Shown: positions 46,541 to 55,649, numbered from the stretch's first letter. The stretch is 64,000 nucleotides of DNA from Sphingobacterium populi (GCF_001586775.1 NZ_LQXS01000006.1:95819-159818), one strand, 5' to 3'. Numbers and translations are program-made. The notes: generated from the sequence alone by a model not told the origin.

Positions 46541-46679
46541 ATACTATTATTGTGCTGCAAAGATAGGCCTTTTTCTACGAAACACATACGGTGCGGCATA
46601 CAACGCGAATGTCTTCGCTCCGATTTTGAGCAGGATTAAAATCCGTCTTACTATATTAATTCTTATCTTAGCGCCGAAA

Positions 46680-46696
46680 TAGCACCTGTGGTGCTA
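46680..46696. repeat. Perfect palindrome TAGCACC-N3-GGTGCTA next to the start of the His-rich protein
   Basis: A 7-3-7 perfect inverted repeat ends one base before the first ATG of the following gene. Position and symmetry allow an operator or a start-masking hairpin. Confidence 0.5.
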
Positions 46697-46697
46697 C

Positions 46698-47066
46698 ATG
46701 ATGCTCATGAAGATAAATCGCTCGTTTCTCGCCTATGTACAATTGGTACTCTTATGTGCCATTTTGACGAGTAATGCGCTATTTATGCATAGCCACGTGT
46801 CGCATGGTCACTTGGTGATGCACGTGCATCCTTTTGCTCTCGACGAACTTGGTGACGTGGCTTCTCACGATCACGATGACGATGAGATGATCTTTTATGA
46901 TTTTCTCGCTCATCAAGGAATCGTACAGATGGAACCATTCGCTGGCGTGATCGGATTGAGCGCAACGGCTTACAGCTGTTATCAAGCTCCGATACGCAAT
47001 GAGCAGATCGAGTGCCATCAATACCACGATGCGCCAAGCCTACGTGGGCCACCATATTTTTCCTAA
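46698..47066 (+). CDS. Small histidine-rich secreted protein in the metal TBDR locus
   Basis: The 122-residue protein has a signal-peptide-like start (MKINRSFLAYVQLVLLCAILTSNALF); the real start may be ATG 46707. The mature part begins with a His cluster (MHSHVSHGHLVMHVHPF), then an acidic HDHDDDE stretch, two cysteines and a C-terminal RGPPYFS. Small periplasmic proteins with this HGH...HVHPF pattern often precede Bacteroidota TBDRs and probably bind a metal. No enzymatic motif is seen. It is 165 bp upstream of the TBDR start. Confidence 0.75.
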   Translation: MMLMKINRSFLAYVQLVLLCAILTSNALFMHSHVSHGHLVMHVHPFALDELGDVASHDHDDDEMIFYDFLAHQGIVQMEPFAGVIGLSATAYSCYQAPIRNEQIECHQYHDAPSLRGPPYFS

Positions 47067-47163
47067 TCTACCTTTTTACAGAATTGCGAAAACTAAGCGA
47101 TAGTTCAGCACGACAACAGTAATTGTGCTCGTTATCCCTGCCATATTTCGCCATGAAAAGCCC

Positions 47164-47181
47164 CTGTGACACACTTCACAG
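47164..47181. promoter_or_regulatory. CRP-type palindrome CTGTGA-N6-TCACAG upstream of the TBDR
   Basis: It is a perfect TGTGA-N6-TCACA match extended by C/G, 50 bp before the TBDR start. It matches the consensus for CRP/FNR regulators. Confidence 0.5.
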
Positions 47182-47231
47182 CAGCTTTCTTTTACGCATA
47201 CAACTTGTTATTAAAAGCTAAAAAAATAGAG

Positions 47232-49592
47232 ATGGAAAAAATTTTCTACACTTTCTTATTGACTTTATTATCCCTCAATATAACTGCACAAACTGCGACT
47301 ACCCTTACTGGAATCATTACTGCAAAAACAAGCGCAACTACCGCAACGGTACGCATTGAAGGCACAACATTGGCGACCACCACTGATGAAAACGGCCACT
47401 TCACCTTAACCAATGTGCCGCTCGGAAACCATCGGATATTGGTTGACGCTATTGGCTATGTTCCTTTTCGTCAATCGGTGTCGGTACTTGCGAATAACAC
47501 ACCGCCGCTACAGATCGTGCTCGAGGCAGATCGACTCAACCTCAACGAAGTGGTGGTCAGTGCCACTCGCTACGATGTAAACAGAAAGCAATCGCCAGTG
47601 ATCGTCAACGTTATTGGATCTAAGCTGATGAATGCTACGCAAAGTGTGGCAATGTCTGAGACGCTAAACTACCAACCAGGCGTACGCCTGGAAGTGAACT
47701 GCCAGAACTGTGGCTTCACGCAGGTGCGGATGAATGGCCTTGATGGTAGCTATTCTCAAATCTTGATGAATAGCCGTCCGATATTCAGCGCGCTCAATGG
47801 CGTATACGGTTTGGATCAGATTCCAACAAGTATGATTGAGCGCATCGAGGTGGTTCGCGGAGGTGGTTCGGCCTTGTATGGCTCTAATGCCATTGCCGGC
47901 ACCATCAATGTGATTACTAAAGATCCTGTTATCAATTCCTGGGAGATTAACAACAATACCAGTCTTATTGGTGGCAAAAGTCTCGACAACAACTTCAGCT
48001 TCAACACCTCGGTCGTTAGCGAAGATCTTTCGCATGGCGCTACTTTTTATGGCGCCAAAAGAAGTCGAGAGGCATACGATGCTGACGGCGACGGATTTTC
48101 TGAAATCACTAAACTGGAAAGCACCGCATTCGGAACCAAAGCTTTCTATAAATTTTCGGAACTGAATAAATTAACGATGGATTTCAGTGCGATCAAAGAA
48201 TTTCGTCGTGGTGGCGATCGACTAAATCTCGCACCGCATTTTACTGACATAACCGAACAACTGAATCATAATACGATCATGGGCGGATTGACTTTTGATC
48301 AATACACTAAAGATCAACGCACCAAATTCAGCGTTTATGGCTCTGCTCAGCGCACCGTTCGAGATAGCTATTACGGTGGATTGGGGGGCGAGCGCACCGC
48401 AGCCGATAGTTTGATGGCAGCCAATGCATATGGAACCACAAAGGATTTTGCTTTTGTAGGCGGTGGACAAATGGCGCATACGCTTAAAAATGAAGATGTA
48501 CTTACCACCGGTATAGAATACAATCATAGTAATGTGGATGATGAGATTGCGGGGTATAACAGAGCCATAGCACAAAACGTGAATAGCACAGGCATCTATG
48601 CACAATACGAATGGAAACCTACAGATCGGTTCAAAGCCTTGCTTGGCGGACGATTTGATCATGTCAATGTATCGGGAACTTACTATCTGGCAGATATCTC
48701 ACGAGCTTCCGATGCTTCTGTATCAGCATTTAGCCCGAGAGTGACCATTTTATATGACATTGATGAGGTATTTCAACTTCGTGGCGGCTATGCTCGTGGA
48801 TTTCGAGCGCCACAAGCTTTTGATGAAGATATGCACGTATCATCGGTGGGCGGCGACCAGCAATTTATCTTACTAGGCGAGGATTTGAAAACCGAATTTT
48901 CGAATTCATACACTGCATCTCTTAATTTCACAAAGGCAATTGGCTCTACTCAGGCCAATATTTTAGTGGAAGGATTTTACACGGATATTAGGAATCCATT
49001 TACCTACGTATCGCAAGGCGTAATTGGTGAGAATATACGCTTGGAGCAAATGGTAAATGGCGAAGGGCTATATGTAGCGGGTAGCAATATAGAAGTGGGG
49101 CTTGCACCATCGGACCGATTGACTTTTCAATTCGGTGGCACGATCCAAACGAATCGTTACCGCGAAGAGCAAGAATTATTTGAAGGCGAGGATATAGTGG
49201 ATGGTGACCCAGCAGTATTCACGCGTAACCTCGTGCGCACACCAAATAGCTATGGCTATTTGAACACTAACTGGCGCGTGACAGAAGATTTTGGCGTCGA
49301 CATTACGGGCGTATATACCGGATCGATGATCGTGCCACATGTAGTTCGCGAATCCGGATTCATGGACTTAGTACAATCCAGAGAATTTCTGGAGATGAAC
49401 GTACGTTTGTCGCGCATGATTCATGTGAAATCGAGCTTTTCACTGGAGTTGAGCGCGGGCGTACAAAACATTTTGAACAGCTATCAGAATGATTTTGATC
49501 AAGGCCCACGCCGCGATTCGGATTATATTTACGGGCCTGCTCGTCCACGCACCTATTTTGTCGGTGTTAAGATTGGCAATTTCACTCATTAA
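47232..49592 (+). CDS. TonB-dependent outer membrane receptor, probable metal uptake
   Basis: The start at MEKIFYTFLLTLLSLNITAQ (signal peptide) gives 786 residues; the longer frame from GTG 47166 adds a non-signal leader and overlaps the CRP-type palindrome. Order: a carboxypeptidase-like regulatory domain (about 20-105), a plug (CQNCGFTQVRMNGLDGSYSQILMNSRP, SALNGVYGLDQIP, ERIEVVRGGGSALYGSNAIAGTINVITKDP), then a beta-barrel to the C-terminus. The CxxC in the plug and the His-rich neighbour fit a transition-metal substrate, by inference. Without a SusD partner it is not a glycan transporter. Confidence 0.92.
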   Translation: MEKIFYTFLLTLLSLNITAQTATTLTGIITAKTSATTATVRIEGTTLATTTDENGHFTLTNVPLGNHRILVDAIGYVPFRQSVSVLANNTPPLQIVLEADRLNLNEVVVSATRYDVNRKQSPVIVNVIGSKLMNATQSVAMSETLNYQPGVRLEVNCQNCGFTQVRMNGLDGSYSQILMNSRPIFSALNGVYGLDQIPTSMIERIEVVRGGGSALYGSNAIAGTINVITKDPVINSWEINNNTSLIGGKSLDNNFSFNTSVVSEDLSHGATFYGAKRSREAYDADGDGFSEITKLESTAFGTKAFYKFSELNKLTMDFSAIKEFRRGGDRLNLAPHFTDITEQLNHNTIMGGLTFDQYTKDQRTKFSVYGSAQRTVRDSYYGGLGGERTAADSLMAANAYGTTKDFAFVGGGQMAHTLKNEDVLTTGIEYNHSNVDDEIAGYNRAIAQNVNSTGIYAQYEWKPTDRFKALLGGRFDHVNVSGTYYLADISRASDASVSAFSPRVTILYDIDEVFQLRGGYARGFRAPQAFDEDMHVSSVGGDQQFILLGEDLKTEFSNSYTASLNFTKAIGSTQANILVEGFYTDIRNPFTYVSQGVIGENIRLEQMVNGEGLYVAGSNIEVGLAPSDRLTFQFGGTIQTNRYREEQELFEGEDIVDGDPAVFTRNLVRTPNSYGYLNTNWRVTEDFGVDITGVYTGSMIVPHVVRESGFMDLVQSREFLEMNVRLSRMIHVKSSFSLELSAGVQNILNSYQNDFDQGPRRDSDYIYGPARPRTYFVGVKIGNFTH

Positions 49593-49600
49593 TAAATAAA

Positions 49601-50086
49601 ATGATGGTACGATTCCAGGTTTGGATTTTCCTACTATTTTGTTCAATCTTCCCTGCGTCATATACGATGGCGCAGGAAGGATTGAAAATCAACTGGCTGT
49701 CTTTCGAAGCGTTATCAGACTCATTGGCTACTAAGCCAAAAAAGACCTTGATCTTCTTTCACGCAGACTGGTGTACGTATTGCAAGAAAATGGAGCGTGA
49801 GGTATTTACAAATCCCGCTGTCATTGCGGAGATTAATGCCCATTATTACGCAGTACAGCTCGATGTAGAAACGGTGGATAGCATTCGCTTCGATGGTCAA
49901 TTATTCAGCAACAACTCACCAAAGAAAAGAAGAGGCAAATACCACGATCTCGCTATGCTCTTGGGCGCTAGAAACGGACAATTGGTGCTACCTACCACGC
50001 TAATTCTGGACAAAAACTTCTTCGTCGATCAAAGGCAATTTGAATACCTACATAGCAAAAAATTGCTTGAACTGCTACAACCGTAA
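49601..50086 (+). CDS. Periplasmic thioredoxin-family protein of the TBDR operon
   Basis: The 161-residue protein has a signal peptide (cleavage near SYTMAQ) and a thioredoxin-like core, KTLIFFHADWCTYCKKMEREVF, with WCTYC near 57-61. TTLILDKN may hold the cis-proline. It resembles DsbD-gamma/thioredoxin-like periplasmic reductases. It lies 8 bp after the TBDR gene, so it is likely co-transcribed and may reduce cysteines such as the receptor plug CxxC. Confidence 0.85.
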   Translation: MMVRFQVWIFLLFCSIFPASYTMAQEGLKINWLSFEALSDSLATKPKKTLIFFHADWCTYCKKMEREVFTNPAVIAEINAHYYAVQLDVETVDSIRFDGQLFSNNSPKKRRGKYHDLAMLLGARNGQLVLPTTLILDKNFFVDQRQFEYLHSKKLLELLQP

Positions 50087-50140
50087 AAGCATATCTCCTT
50101 CGGAGGTCATTCGCCAGCTTCACATATAAAATTAAAAGCG

Positions 50141-50148
50141 TATTTTTG
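50141..50148 (+). promoter_or_regulatory. Possible -7 box TATTTTTG of rlmD
   Basis: A perfect TAnnTTTG match ends 7 bp before the ATG, so the transcript would be nearly leaderless. No -33 is seen. Confidence 0.4.
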
Positions 50149-50155
50149 TGCCCAA

Positions 50156-51562
50156 ATGGGAAAGAGAATACCTCAGGACAAGAAATTTGTCTCTGATATA
50201 GAGATAATTGACATCGCCGAAGAAGGAAGAGGCGTCGCAAAGCAAGACGAACTGGTAATGTTTATCGAGAAGGCAATACCGGGCGATATCGTCGATGTAG
50301 AACTGCTTCGCAAGAAAAAGAATTTGGTAGAAGGGAAAGTGACTGCCGTGAAGACGCCGTCTCCACATCGGGTAGAACCTTTTTGCAAGCACTTCGGCGT
50401 ATGTGGAGGCTGCAAATGGCAACACATGAATTACGATGCGCAACTGCACTTCAAGGAGAAATATGTGAGCAATGTACTGAGCCGGATCGGCAAAGTAGAT
50501 ACATCTTCGATGGAGAGTATTTTGGGTTCGCAAGAAACATCGTATTATCGCAACAAGTTGGAATATACTTTTTCCAATAAACGTTGGCTGACGAACAAAG
50601 ATGAGCAGGTGGACGATCAGGATATGAATGCCTTGGGCTTTCATGTACCCGGTCGCTTTGATAAGATCTTGGATATAGATCACTGCTTTTTGCAGGCCGA
50701 TCCTTCGAATGATATCCGTAATAGCATTCGTGCTTACGCGGCTGATCACGGAATTTCATTTTACGATTTGCGCGCACATCAAGGCGCGCTGCGCAATGTC
50801 ATTATCCGCACCGCTTCTACGGGCGAAGTGATGGTTATCGTGGTATTTGCGTACCCGACACAAGAACAGATTGATCAACTCATGGCTTTCATTGCGGATA
50901 AATTCCCAACATTAGCTTCGTTATTATATATCGTGAACCAGAAGGGCAACGATACGATCTTTGATCAAGAGATCATGCTGTATCGTGGTCGTGATTTCAT
51001 CTACGAGGAGATGGAAGGCCTGAAGTTCAAAGTTGGTCCAAAATCATTCTACCAAACGAATTCGGCTCAAGCGTACGAGTTGTACAAGATTACGCGTGAT
51101 TTTGCTGGCCTCACCGGCCAAGAAACCGTGTATGACTTATATACTGGTGCTGGTACTATCGCCAACTTTGTGGCGCGCAGTGCTAAGGAAGTAATTGGCA
51201 TAGAATATGTTCCGTCTGCTATTGAGGACGCGAAGATCAACTCCGAGTTAAACGACATCAGCAACACGAAGTTCTATGCCGGTGATATGAAAGATGTATT
51301 GACGATTCCATTTGTCACGGCACATGGTAAGCCAGATATTATTATCACCGATCCGCCAAGAGCTGGTATGCACGCTGATGTGATCAAATGCTTGTTGGAT
51401 GTAGAATCACCAAAAATCGTGTACGTAAGTTGTAATGCGGCAACGCAAGCGCGCGATATCGACTTGCTTTCTGAAAAATATCAGGTCGAGCGTATCAAGC
51501 CGGTAGATATGTTCCCGCATACGCAGCATGTAGAAAACGTGGTTCTTTTGACCAGAAAATAA
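50156..51562 (+). CDS. rlmD: 23S rRNA (uracil-5-)-methyltransferase RlmD
   Basis: It methylates U1939 of 23S rRNA using SAM. The 468-residue protein has a TRAM-like N-terminus and an iron-sulfur cysteine set (CKHFGVCGGCKWQ near 77-90). The SAM motif is YDLYTGAGTIANFVA, followed by TDPPRAGMHADV, and the catalytic Cys is in VYVSCNAATQARD. It is followed after 4 bp by a small gene of unknown function. Confidence 0.94.
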   Translation: MGKRIPQDKKFVSDIEIIDIAEEGRGVAKQDELVMFIEKAIPGDIVDVELLRKKKNLVEGKVTAVKTPSPHRVEPFCKHFGVCGGCKWQHMNYDAQLHFKEKYVSNVLSRIGKVDTSSMESILGSQETSYYRNKLEYTFSNKRWLTNKDEQVDDQDMNALGFHVPGRFDKILDIDHCFLQADPSNDIRNSIRAYAADHGISFYDLRAHQGALRNVIIRTASTGEVMVIVVFAYPTQEQIDQLMAFIADKFPTLASLLYIVNQKGNDTIFDQEIMLYRGRDFIYEEMEGLKFKVGPKSFYQTNSAQAYELYKITRDFAGLTGQETVYDLYTGAGTIANFVARSAKEVIGIEYVPSAIEDAKINSELNDISNTKFYAGDMKDVLTIPFVTAHGKPDIIITDPPRAGMHADVIKCLLDVESPKIVYVSCNAATQARDIDLLSEKYQVERIKPVDMFPHTQHVENVVLLTRK

Positions 51563-51566
51563 GGAA

Positions 51567-51965
51567 ATGAATATAGAAGAATTACTAAAGGAGCCCTCGG
51601 GCAATGGTAGTGAAAAAGGGAAAAGCAGCAGTCCGCTGGAAAGTCTAAAGATCGATTTGGATTTCTATAGCGATGCTATCAAAGAGGTATCTGCGGACCT
51701 GATCGCGGAGCAATATTCGACACATCCGATCTTCATAGCGCACCAACATAGTGTCAAAATTGGAGAGGTTATTTTAGATAAAATGGAGCTGAATACTTCA
51801 TGGAGCATCAATGTGAGCACACTCGAAGAATTCGTAGAGAAAGGAATAATTAAAGAGGATCGTAAAGATTACTTCATCAAGCAATATAAACCGGCTGCAC
51901 AATTTATGTGTTTATTCGTAGTTGTGCCCGAAGGGGCAAATTTTGTATTTTATCCATACAAGTAA
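51567..51965 (+). CDS. Conserved hypothetical protein downstream of rlmD
   Basis: The 132-residue soluble protein has a polar, Ser/Lys-rich N-terminus (about 1-28) and a globular remainder with alternating hydrophobic strands (AEQYSTHPIFIAHQHSVKIGEV, FMCLFVVVPEGANFVFYPY). No known motif is seen. Four bases separate it from rlmD, so it is co-transcribed. I do not recognise it. Confidence 0.7.
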   Translation: MNIEELLKEPSGNGSEKGKSSSPLESLKIDLDFYSDAIKEVSADLIAEQYSTHPIFIAHQHSVKIGEVILDKMELNTSWSINVSTLEEFVEKGIIKEDRKDYFIKQYKPAAQFMCLFVVVPEGANFVFYPYK

Positions 51966-52023
51966 AAGGTTTAGCGTTATTTAACATCGGGAATAGCGAT
52001 CTTTGGTTAATTTAGATTATTAC

Positions 52024-52794
52024 ATGAACCGTTTATTACTACATATTATCTGCATTTGTTGCATTTTACTAGCAACAAGCTTACGTACATCTGCTCAAAC
52101 TGGAGCTGAAGAGCGTAATAATATCTCTGGTATGATATTAGAACGGGGCACCAACAATACCCGAATCGCTGATGCGAATGTGACCAACCTCAATACACAG
52201 CAGAAAGTGCGTACTTCTATGCAGGGTGTTTTTACCATTGCGGTAGCGATTGGTGATTCCATATCTATCGAAAAAGTAGGATATGGACCGATTAAAACAC
52301 AGATTAATCGTATTGAAGACATCATTTTAGATATGCAGCCCGGCTTACAAATTGAGACTGTAGTGGTGTCGCGCGGCACGCGAGAATCGGAAATGCGTGG
52401 AATCATGAAAGATTATGAGCGTAAGGGAGTCTATCGCGGCGGGCAGAATTCGGTAGGCACTTATCTTGCGAGCCCAGCGACGGCATTGTACAACCTCTTT
52501 GGCAAGGAACCAAAAAATGCGCGACGTTTTCAAGAATATATGGAACAGGAATTGGAGGAAACCAAGATCGATCGCATTTTTAATAAAACCATCGTTACGG
52601 AATTAACGGGTTTAGAAGGAGAAGAGCTCCGATCATTCATGGAATGGTATCGCCCAAGTTTGTCGACTGCAGAGAAATGGGGAAGATATGATTTGATGGT
52701 TTATATCAATAAATCGTTTGACGATTGGGATGCCAATGGCCGACCCAAGTCCCAAAGATTGCCAAAACTCGAAATTCCACCACAGGAGAAATAA
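52024..52794 (+). CDS. Carboxypeptidase-like regulatory domain protein
   Basis: The start at ATG 52024 (MNRLLLHIICICCILLATSLRTSAQ) gives a signal peptide and 256 residues; the TTG at 52003 is rejected. A beta-sandwich CarboxypepD_reg-like domain (ISGMILERGTNNTRIADANVTNL, GVFTIAVAIGDSISIEKVGYGPIKTQI) is followed by a mostly helical C-terminal part with many charges. These proteins are often periplasmic or outer-membrane associated in Bacteroidota. No TBDR partner is adjacent. Confidence 0.8.
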   Translation: MNRLLLHIICICCILLATSLRTSAQTGAEERNNISGMILERGTNNTRIADANVTNLNTQQKVRTSMQGVFTIAVAIGDSISIEKVGYGPIKTQINRIEDIILDMQPGLQIETVVVSRGTRESEMRGIMKDYERKGVYRGGQNSVGTYLASPATALYNLFGKEPKNARRFQEYMEQELEETKIDRIFNKTIVTELTGLEGEELRSFMEWYRPSLSTAEKWGRYDLMVYINKSFDDWDANGRPKSQRLPKLEIPPQEK

Positions 52795-52845
52795 TCAATC
52801 GATTGCTAGGCTTCAACAACGTTACTTCGCTTCTAAAAAAATACT

Positions 52846-52861
52846 TTGGCATTTGCTTTGT
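52846..52861 (+). promoter_or_regulatory. Sigma-54-like element TTGGCATTTGCTTTGT before the OmpA-like gene
   Basis: It differs by one base from the element before the holin-like gene (TTGGCATTTGTTTTGT). GG and the downstream G are at sigma-54 spacing, with GT instead of GC at -12. An alternative TTTG-N21-TACATTTA sigma-A-like promoter overlaps it. Confidence 0.45.
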
Positions 52862-52900
52862 TCTCAAATGAATTAGAAGTATACATTTATCATTACAATT

Positions 52901-53593
52901 ATGACAATTAACAAAAAATTATCAGTTTATGGTCTGTCACTTGCAACTTCTGCTATGTTGCTTGCAAGCTGCTCTACCATACAAAATACAAGTAGCACTA
53001 CCAAAGGCGCAGTAATTGGCACTACGGCTGGAGGTGCTCTTGGAGCATTGATCGGAGGAAAAGCAGGAAATACGGCAGTAGGTGCCATTGCCGGAGCCGT
53101 CATTGGCGGAGCTGCGGGTGGATTGATCGGACGTAAAATGGATAATCAGGCAAAAGAAATCGAGAACGCTGTAGCTGGTGCTGAAGTAATCAAATCAGAA
53201 GAAGGTATTATCGTAAAATTTGATAGCGGAATCCTATTTGACTTCAACAGTACTCAATTAAAAGGAGATGCTAAAACAAATATTGCCAAATTAGTAGAAA
53301 CTTTGAACAAAGAACCAGATACTGAAATTTTGGTAATCGGGCACACAGACAACGTTGGGTCTGTGAGCGCTAACCAAAAGGTATCTGAAGGCCGTGCAAA
53401 ATCTGTACGTGATTACGCTGTATCGCAAGGATTATTAGGTGGTAGAATCAAAACAGAAGGTAAAAACTTCTCAGAACCTATTGCATCTAACGATACGGAT
53501 GCCGGACGTGCTGAAAATCGCCGTGTGGAGATTGTAATCGTAGCTAGTGAGAAAATGCAACAAGACGCAAAGCGCGAAGCTGGAACTAACTAA
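52901..53593 (+). CDS. OmpA-family lipoprotein with glycine zipper
   Basis: The 230-residue protein has a lipoprotein signal with lipobox near LLASC (about 23-27). A long glycine-zipper stretch follows (GAVIGTTAGGALGALIGGKAGN..., about 40-85). A C-terminal OmpA-like peptidoglycan-binding domain starts near 100 (FDSGILFDFNSTQL, GHTDNVGSVSANQKVSEGRAKSVRDY, AGRAENRRVEI). It would tie the outer membrane to the cell wall. The conserved Asp and Arg for peptidoglycan binding are present in the TDNVG and RAENRRV segments. Confidence 0.92.
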   Translation: MTINKKLSVYGLSLATSAMLLASCSTIQNTSSTTKGAVIGTTAGGALGALIGGKAGNTAVGAIAGAVIGGAAGGLIGRKMDNQAKEIENAVAGAEVIKSEEGIIVKFDSGILFDFNSTQLKGDAKTNIAKLVETLNKEPDTEILVIGHTDNVGSVSANQKVSEGRAKSVRDYAVSQGLLGGRIKTEGKNFSEPIASNDTDAGRAENRRVEIVIVASEKMQQDAKREAGTN

Positions 53594-53611
53594 AAGTGGT
53601 ATATAGGTAAT

Positions 53612-53649
53612 TAAAAAGCTCCGGGAGTTGATCTCTCGGAGCTTTTTTT
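53612..53649 (+). terminator. Terminator of the OmpA-like gene
   Basis: The AAAAAGCTCCG...CGGAGCTTTTTTT stem with inner GGAG/CTCT pairing is followed by a T-run. Confidence 0.88.
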
Positions 53650-53712
53650 GTTGAGGCATTTATTGTATACATAATCAAAACACGATCTCCCCAAAGCGTG
53701 AAATCAGTCCAT

Positions 53713-53745
53713 AAAAAAAGCTCCTAGCAATTCTGCTAGGAGCTT
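53713..53745 (-). terminator. Terminator of typA
   Basis: A 12-bp perfect stem (AAGCTCCTAGCA / TGCTAGGAGCTT) has an ATTC loop and an A-run on the + strand, which is a T-run on the minus strand. Confidence 0.92.
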
Positions 53746-53767
53746 ACTCTGCTAAAGCAGATTGTGC

Positions 53768-55573
53768 TTATTGGAACTTCTTAGCGTTAACCTTACGTTC
53801 GTTTTCTGTCAAGTAGATTTTACGAAGACGCATGCTTTGCGGCGTTACTTCGATGTATTCGTCTGCTTGGATGTATTCCATACATTCTTCCAAAGAGAAT
53901 TTAATCGCTGGCGCAATACGCGTATTGTCATCTGATCCAGATGCACGCATGTTGGTCAACTGCTTACCTTTGGTTACATTGATCGTCAAATCATTGTCAC
54001 GGATGTGCTCACCTAAGATTTGACCTTCGTAAATATCCACTCCTGGATCGACGAAGAAACGGCCACGATCTTGCAATTTATCGATAGAATATGCTGTTGT
54101 AGAACCTGTATCCAAAGAGATCAATACACCCGCCATACGCTTAGGAATGGTACCTTTCCAAGGCTCGTAACCCTTCAAACGGTGCGCCATAACGGCTTCA
54201 CCAGCCGTAGCGGTTAATACGTTGTTACGCAAACCGATGATTCCGCGAGAAGGAATAGAGAATTCTAAATGCTGCATATCACCTTTGGCTTCCATAATCA
54301 ACAGCTCACCTTTACGTTGTGTAACTAGCTCGATTACTTTACCAGAAACTTCCGCAGGTACATCTACTACCAACTCTTCAATTGGCTCGCATTTTACGCC
54401 ATCAATTTCTTTTACGATAACTTGTGGCTGTCCTACTTGCAATTCGTATCCTTCGCGACGCATGGTCTCGATCAATACAGACAAATGGAGGATACCACGA
54501 CCATATACTAACCAAGCATCTGGAGATTCGGTTGGTACTACGCGTAGTGCCAAGTTTTTCTCCAATTCTTTTTGCAAACGATCGTAGATATTACGTGATG
54601 TTACTAATTTACCTTCTTTACCGAAGAATGGTGAGTTGTTGATGGTGAACAACATGTTCATCGTTGGCTCATCAATGCTCATTACTTCCAATTGCTCCGG
54701 GTTTTCGAAATCGGCGATCGTATCACCAATATCAAAACCTTCAATACCTACTACGGCACAAATATCACCAGCATGTACTTCTGGTACTTTGATACGACCA
54801 AGTCCTTCAAAAACTTGAAGTTCTTTGACGCGGGATTTTACAATCTTGCCATCGCGTTTTACCAAAGAAACCGGTTGGTTTTCTTTGATGGTGCCACGAG
54901 CTACACGACCGATCGCGATACGACCTACGAATGTAGAGTAATCTAAAGAGGTTACTTGCATCTGCAATGTACCTTCTGATACTTTTGGAGCAGGGATATG
55001 ATCCAAAATAGCTTCTAACAAATCGGTGAAGTCCGTTGTTGGTTGTTTCCAATCAGTAGACATCCAACCTTGTTTAGAAGAACCGTAAAGTACTGGAAAA
55101 TCTAATTGATCTTCGGTAGCGCCTAAGTTGAAAAACAAGTCGAATACACTTTCGTATACTTCGTCCGGACGGCAGTTTTCTTTATCTACTTTGTTGACTA
55201 CAACAATAGGTTTGATACCTAAAGCTAACGCTTTACCTGTTACGAAACGTGTTTGAGGCATCGGACCTTCAAAGGCATCGACCAAAAGGACAACCCCATC
55301 GGCCATTTTCAATACGCGCTCTACCTCACCACCGAAATCGGCGTGACCTGGCGTATCAATGATGTTAATTTTTACATCCTTATAGGTAACAGATACGTTT
55401 TTGGAAACGATAGTGATACCGCGTTCACGCTCCAAGTCGTTGTTATCCAGGATTAGTTCTCCTGCGTTTTCATTTTCTCTGAATTGATTCGTGAAATAGA
55501 GAATCTTGTCAACCAATGTTGTTTTACCGTGGTCAACGTGAGCGATAATCGCTATGTTTCTGATGTTCTGCAT
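53768..55573 (-). CDS. typA: Translational GTPase TypA/BipA
   Basis: The start MQNIRNIAIIAHVDHGKTTLVDKIL puts the G1 loop at the N-terminus; the longer frame to 55627 adds an 18-residue hydrophobic lead that is not conserved. The 601-residue protein has G1 HVDHGKTT, G3 DTPGHADFGGEV and G4 NKVDKENC, domain II (GRIAIGRVARG), and the BipA C-terminal GELLIMEAKGDMQHLEFSIPSRG and the SGSDDN segment. It is a ribosome-binding elongation-factor-like GTPase involved in assembly and stress. It is monocistronic. Confidence 0.97.
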   Translation of the reverse strand: MQNIRNIAIIAHVDHGKTTLVDKILYFTNQFRENENAGELILDNNDLERERGITIVSKNVSVTYKDVKINIIDTPGHADFGGEVERVLKMADGVVLLVDAFEGPMPQTRFVTGKALALGIKPIVVVNKVDKENCRPDEVYESVFDLFFNLGATEDQLDFPVLYGSSKQGWMSTDWKQPTTDFTDLLEAILDHIPAPKVSEGTLQMQVTSLDYSTFVGRIAIGRVARGTIKENQPVSLVKRDGKIVKSRVKELQVFEGLGRIKVPEVHAGDICAVVGIEGFDIGDTIADFENPEQLEVMSIDEPTMNMLFTINNSPFFGKEGKLVTSRNIYDRLQKELEKNLALRVVPTESPDAWLVYGRGILHLSVLIETMRREGYELQVGQPQVIVKEIDGVKCEPIEELVVDVPAEVSGKVIELVTQRKGELLIMEAKGDMQHLEFSIPSRGIIGLRNNVLTATAGEAVMAHRLKGYEPWKGTIPKRMAGVLISLDTGSTTAYSIDKLQDRGRFFVDPGVDIYEGQILGEHIRDNDLTINVTKGKQLTNMRASGSDDNTRIAPAIKFSLEECMEYIQADEYIEVTPQSMRLRKIYLTENERKVNAKKFQ

Positions 55574-55649
55574 GCTACAGCTTGTCGTGTAAAATTCTAA
55601 GGTGCAAAAGTATAAAAATAAAAACAACTAATCACTAAATTTTAAATGA

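Noticed and set aside
47166..47231. Upstream GTG start for the metal TBDR
   Set aside because: It would place the CRP-type palindrome in the coding region and put a non-signal leader before a good signal peptide.
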